Assembly (NCBI GenBank): GCA_024711025.1
Contig: JANJTP010000032.1
Location: forward strand, 1 to 64,000
Length of the DNA stretch: 64,000 nt
Reading direction: 5' to 3'
Source: Solirubrobacteraceae bacterium
GTDB taxonomy: Bacteria; Actinomycetota; Thermoleophilia; Solirubrobacterales; Solirubrobacteraceae
Numbering within the stretch: position 1 is the stretch's first letter; each line of letters begins with the position of its first letter. The notes under the pieces are model-generated. The model saw only the letters and a program-made list of their open reading frames with translations, searched no databases and was not told the DNA's origin. Positions 63,455 through 64,000 of this stretch are shown piece after piece. Position numbers and translations under genes: made by a program.

Positions 63455-64000
63455 TGCGCGCGGTCGTCGTCGCGCTCGGCAAGATAGGGCTGCCGCTGGC
63501 GGCGAGGATCGCCCAGGCCGGCCACGAGGTCGTCGGATGCGACGTCGACCAGCGGGTGGTCGACGCGGTCAACGCCGGCCGCGTGCCGTACCCCGGCGAG
63601 TCGAGCCTGGAGGGCGTGCTGGCCGAGATCGTGGCCGCCGGCCGGCTGTGCGCTCGACGGGACACGACTGCGGCGGTCGCGCAGGGCGCCGAGCTCGTCG
63701 TCGCCGTCCCTCCACTGGTGATCGACGGCGAAGCCCAGCCCGACTGGCGGATCCTCGACGCGGTGATCGACGACATCGGCCGCGGCCTGCGTCCCGGAAC
63801 CACCGTCAGCGTCGAGACGACGCTGCCCGTCGGCGCGATCCGCGGACGGATCGCGCCCGCCCTGGAGCGCGCCAGCGGGCTGCGCAGCGGCGTCGACTTC
63901 CATGTCGTCCACAGCCCGGAGCGCGTCTTCAGCGGGCGGGTGCTGCGCGACCTCGACGCCTACCCGAAGCTCGTCGGCGGACTCGACCGCGTCGGCGAGG
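63454..64000 (+). CDS. nucleotide-sugar dehydrogenase, 5' part (truncated by window edge)
   Basis: 182 codons visible before the right edge. UDP-glucose/GDP-mannose dehydrogenase family: VVVALGKIGLPLAARIAQAG (NAD-binding; GKIGLPLA in place of the common GYVGLPLA), VVGCDVDQRVVDAVNAGR, then SVETTLPVGAIRGRIAP and HVVHSPERVFSGRVLRDL. Oxidises the C6 hydroxyl of a nucleotide sugar to a carboxylate. Overlaps the Gfo/Idh stop by one base, so same operon. The catalytic Cys lies beyond the edge. Confidence 0.9.
   Translation, partial: MRAVVVALGKIGLPLAARIAQAGHEVVGCDVDQRVVDAVNAGRVPYPGESSLEGVLAEIVAAGRLCARRDTTAAVAQGAELVVAVPPLVIDGEAQPDWRILDAVIDDIGRGLRPGTTVSVETTLPVGAIRGRIAPALERASGLRSGVDFHVVHSPERVFSGRVLRDLDAYPKLVGGLDRVGE

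Overview
The window is about 64 kb of very GC-rich, gene-dense bacterial DNA. It looks like housekeeping chromosome from an actinobacterium, and the class Thermoleophilia (Solirubrobacterales, Conexibacter-like) fits best. The evidence is the GC-biased third codon positions, many GTG starts, tight 4-base ATGA/GTGA gene overlaps, several lineage-type conserved hypotheticals, and the mix of genes (methylmalonyl-CoA epimerase, a membrane protein of the kind often mislabelled LigA, a trehalose-synthase-like GT4 next to a GT20). This placement rests on protein resemblance only. I see no prophage, integrase, insertion sequence, CRISPR array or rRNA. There is one tRNA (Arg-CCU).

Layout. 1-8.3 kb: a truncated small gene, methylmalonyl-CoA epimerase, a short FtsH-type protease, a secreted protein, a DUF1385 membrane protein and an M20 peptidase on the minus strand; then rarA and an aldehyde-dehydrogenase-fold protein on the plus strand. 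8.4-17.3 kb: a tetrapyrrole/cofactor block with precorrin-2 dehydrogenase, moaC, moaB, ccmABCD, hemA, hemC and a cobA-hemD fusion. 17.4-20.1 kb: a coupled trio (saccharopine-dehydrogenase-like, SAM hydrolase, biotin-protein ligase), followed by a remnant of a stomatin-like gene. 20.2-27.7 kb: a large helicase on the minus strand facing away from a row of small metabolic genes (TlpA-like, GNAT, GalT-like, AEC transporter, dtd, hypothetical, nitroreductase). 27.8-34.0 kb: a peptide ABC transporter in the unusual order oppC-oppA-oppB-oppD-oppF. 34.4-38.8 kb: a glycolate-oxidase-like FAD enzyme, then a three-gene secreted copper operon (double cupredoxin, two-domain multicopper oxidase, single cupredoxin). 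38.9-49 kb: tRNA-Arg, pyrE, an L,D-transpeptidase, a CPBP protease, a HAD hydrolase, MscS, a class A PBP, an isolated infA, thiL, a FlgM-like protein and a membrane M28-like pseudo-peptidase. 49-55.2 kb: response regulator, histidine kinase and HtrA-type protease in one operon, then two trehalose-type glycosyltransferases. 55.9-61.7 kb: rpsF, ssb, rpsR, rplI, dnaB, a DnaC-like loader and purA. 61.7-64 kb: the start of a nucleotide-sugar locus (acetyltransferase, Gfo/Idh oxidoreductase, NDP-sugar dehydrogenase running off the end).

The main regulatory pattern is shared by about two dozen genes. Each has a TANNNT hexamer only 6-13 nt before its start codon, which leaves no room for a ribosome-binding site, so leaderless transcription appears to be the default here. 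A few genes (oppA, ssb, rpsR, the first cupredoxin, the LigA-like protein) instead have a leader and a clear Shine-Dalgarno sequence. The most notable proteins are the copper operon; an aldehyde-dehydrogenase-fold protein that has lost both its catalytic Cys and its oxyanion Asn; a GalT-like protein without its zinc CxxC; an M28-like protein without metal ligands; a precorrin-2 dehydrogenase with a four-Cys N-terminal extension; and an OppC with a large extra membrane insert. All functional assignments come from reading the sequence; no database search was run.
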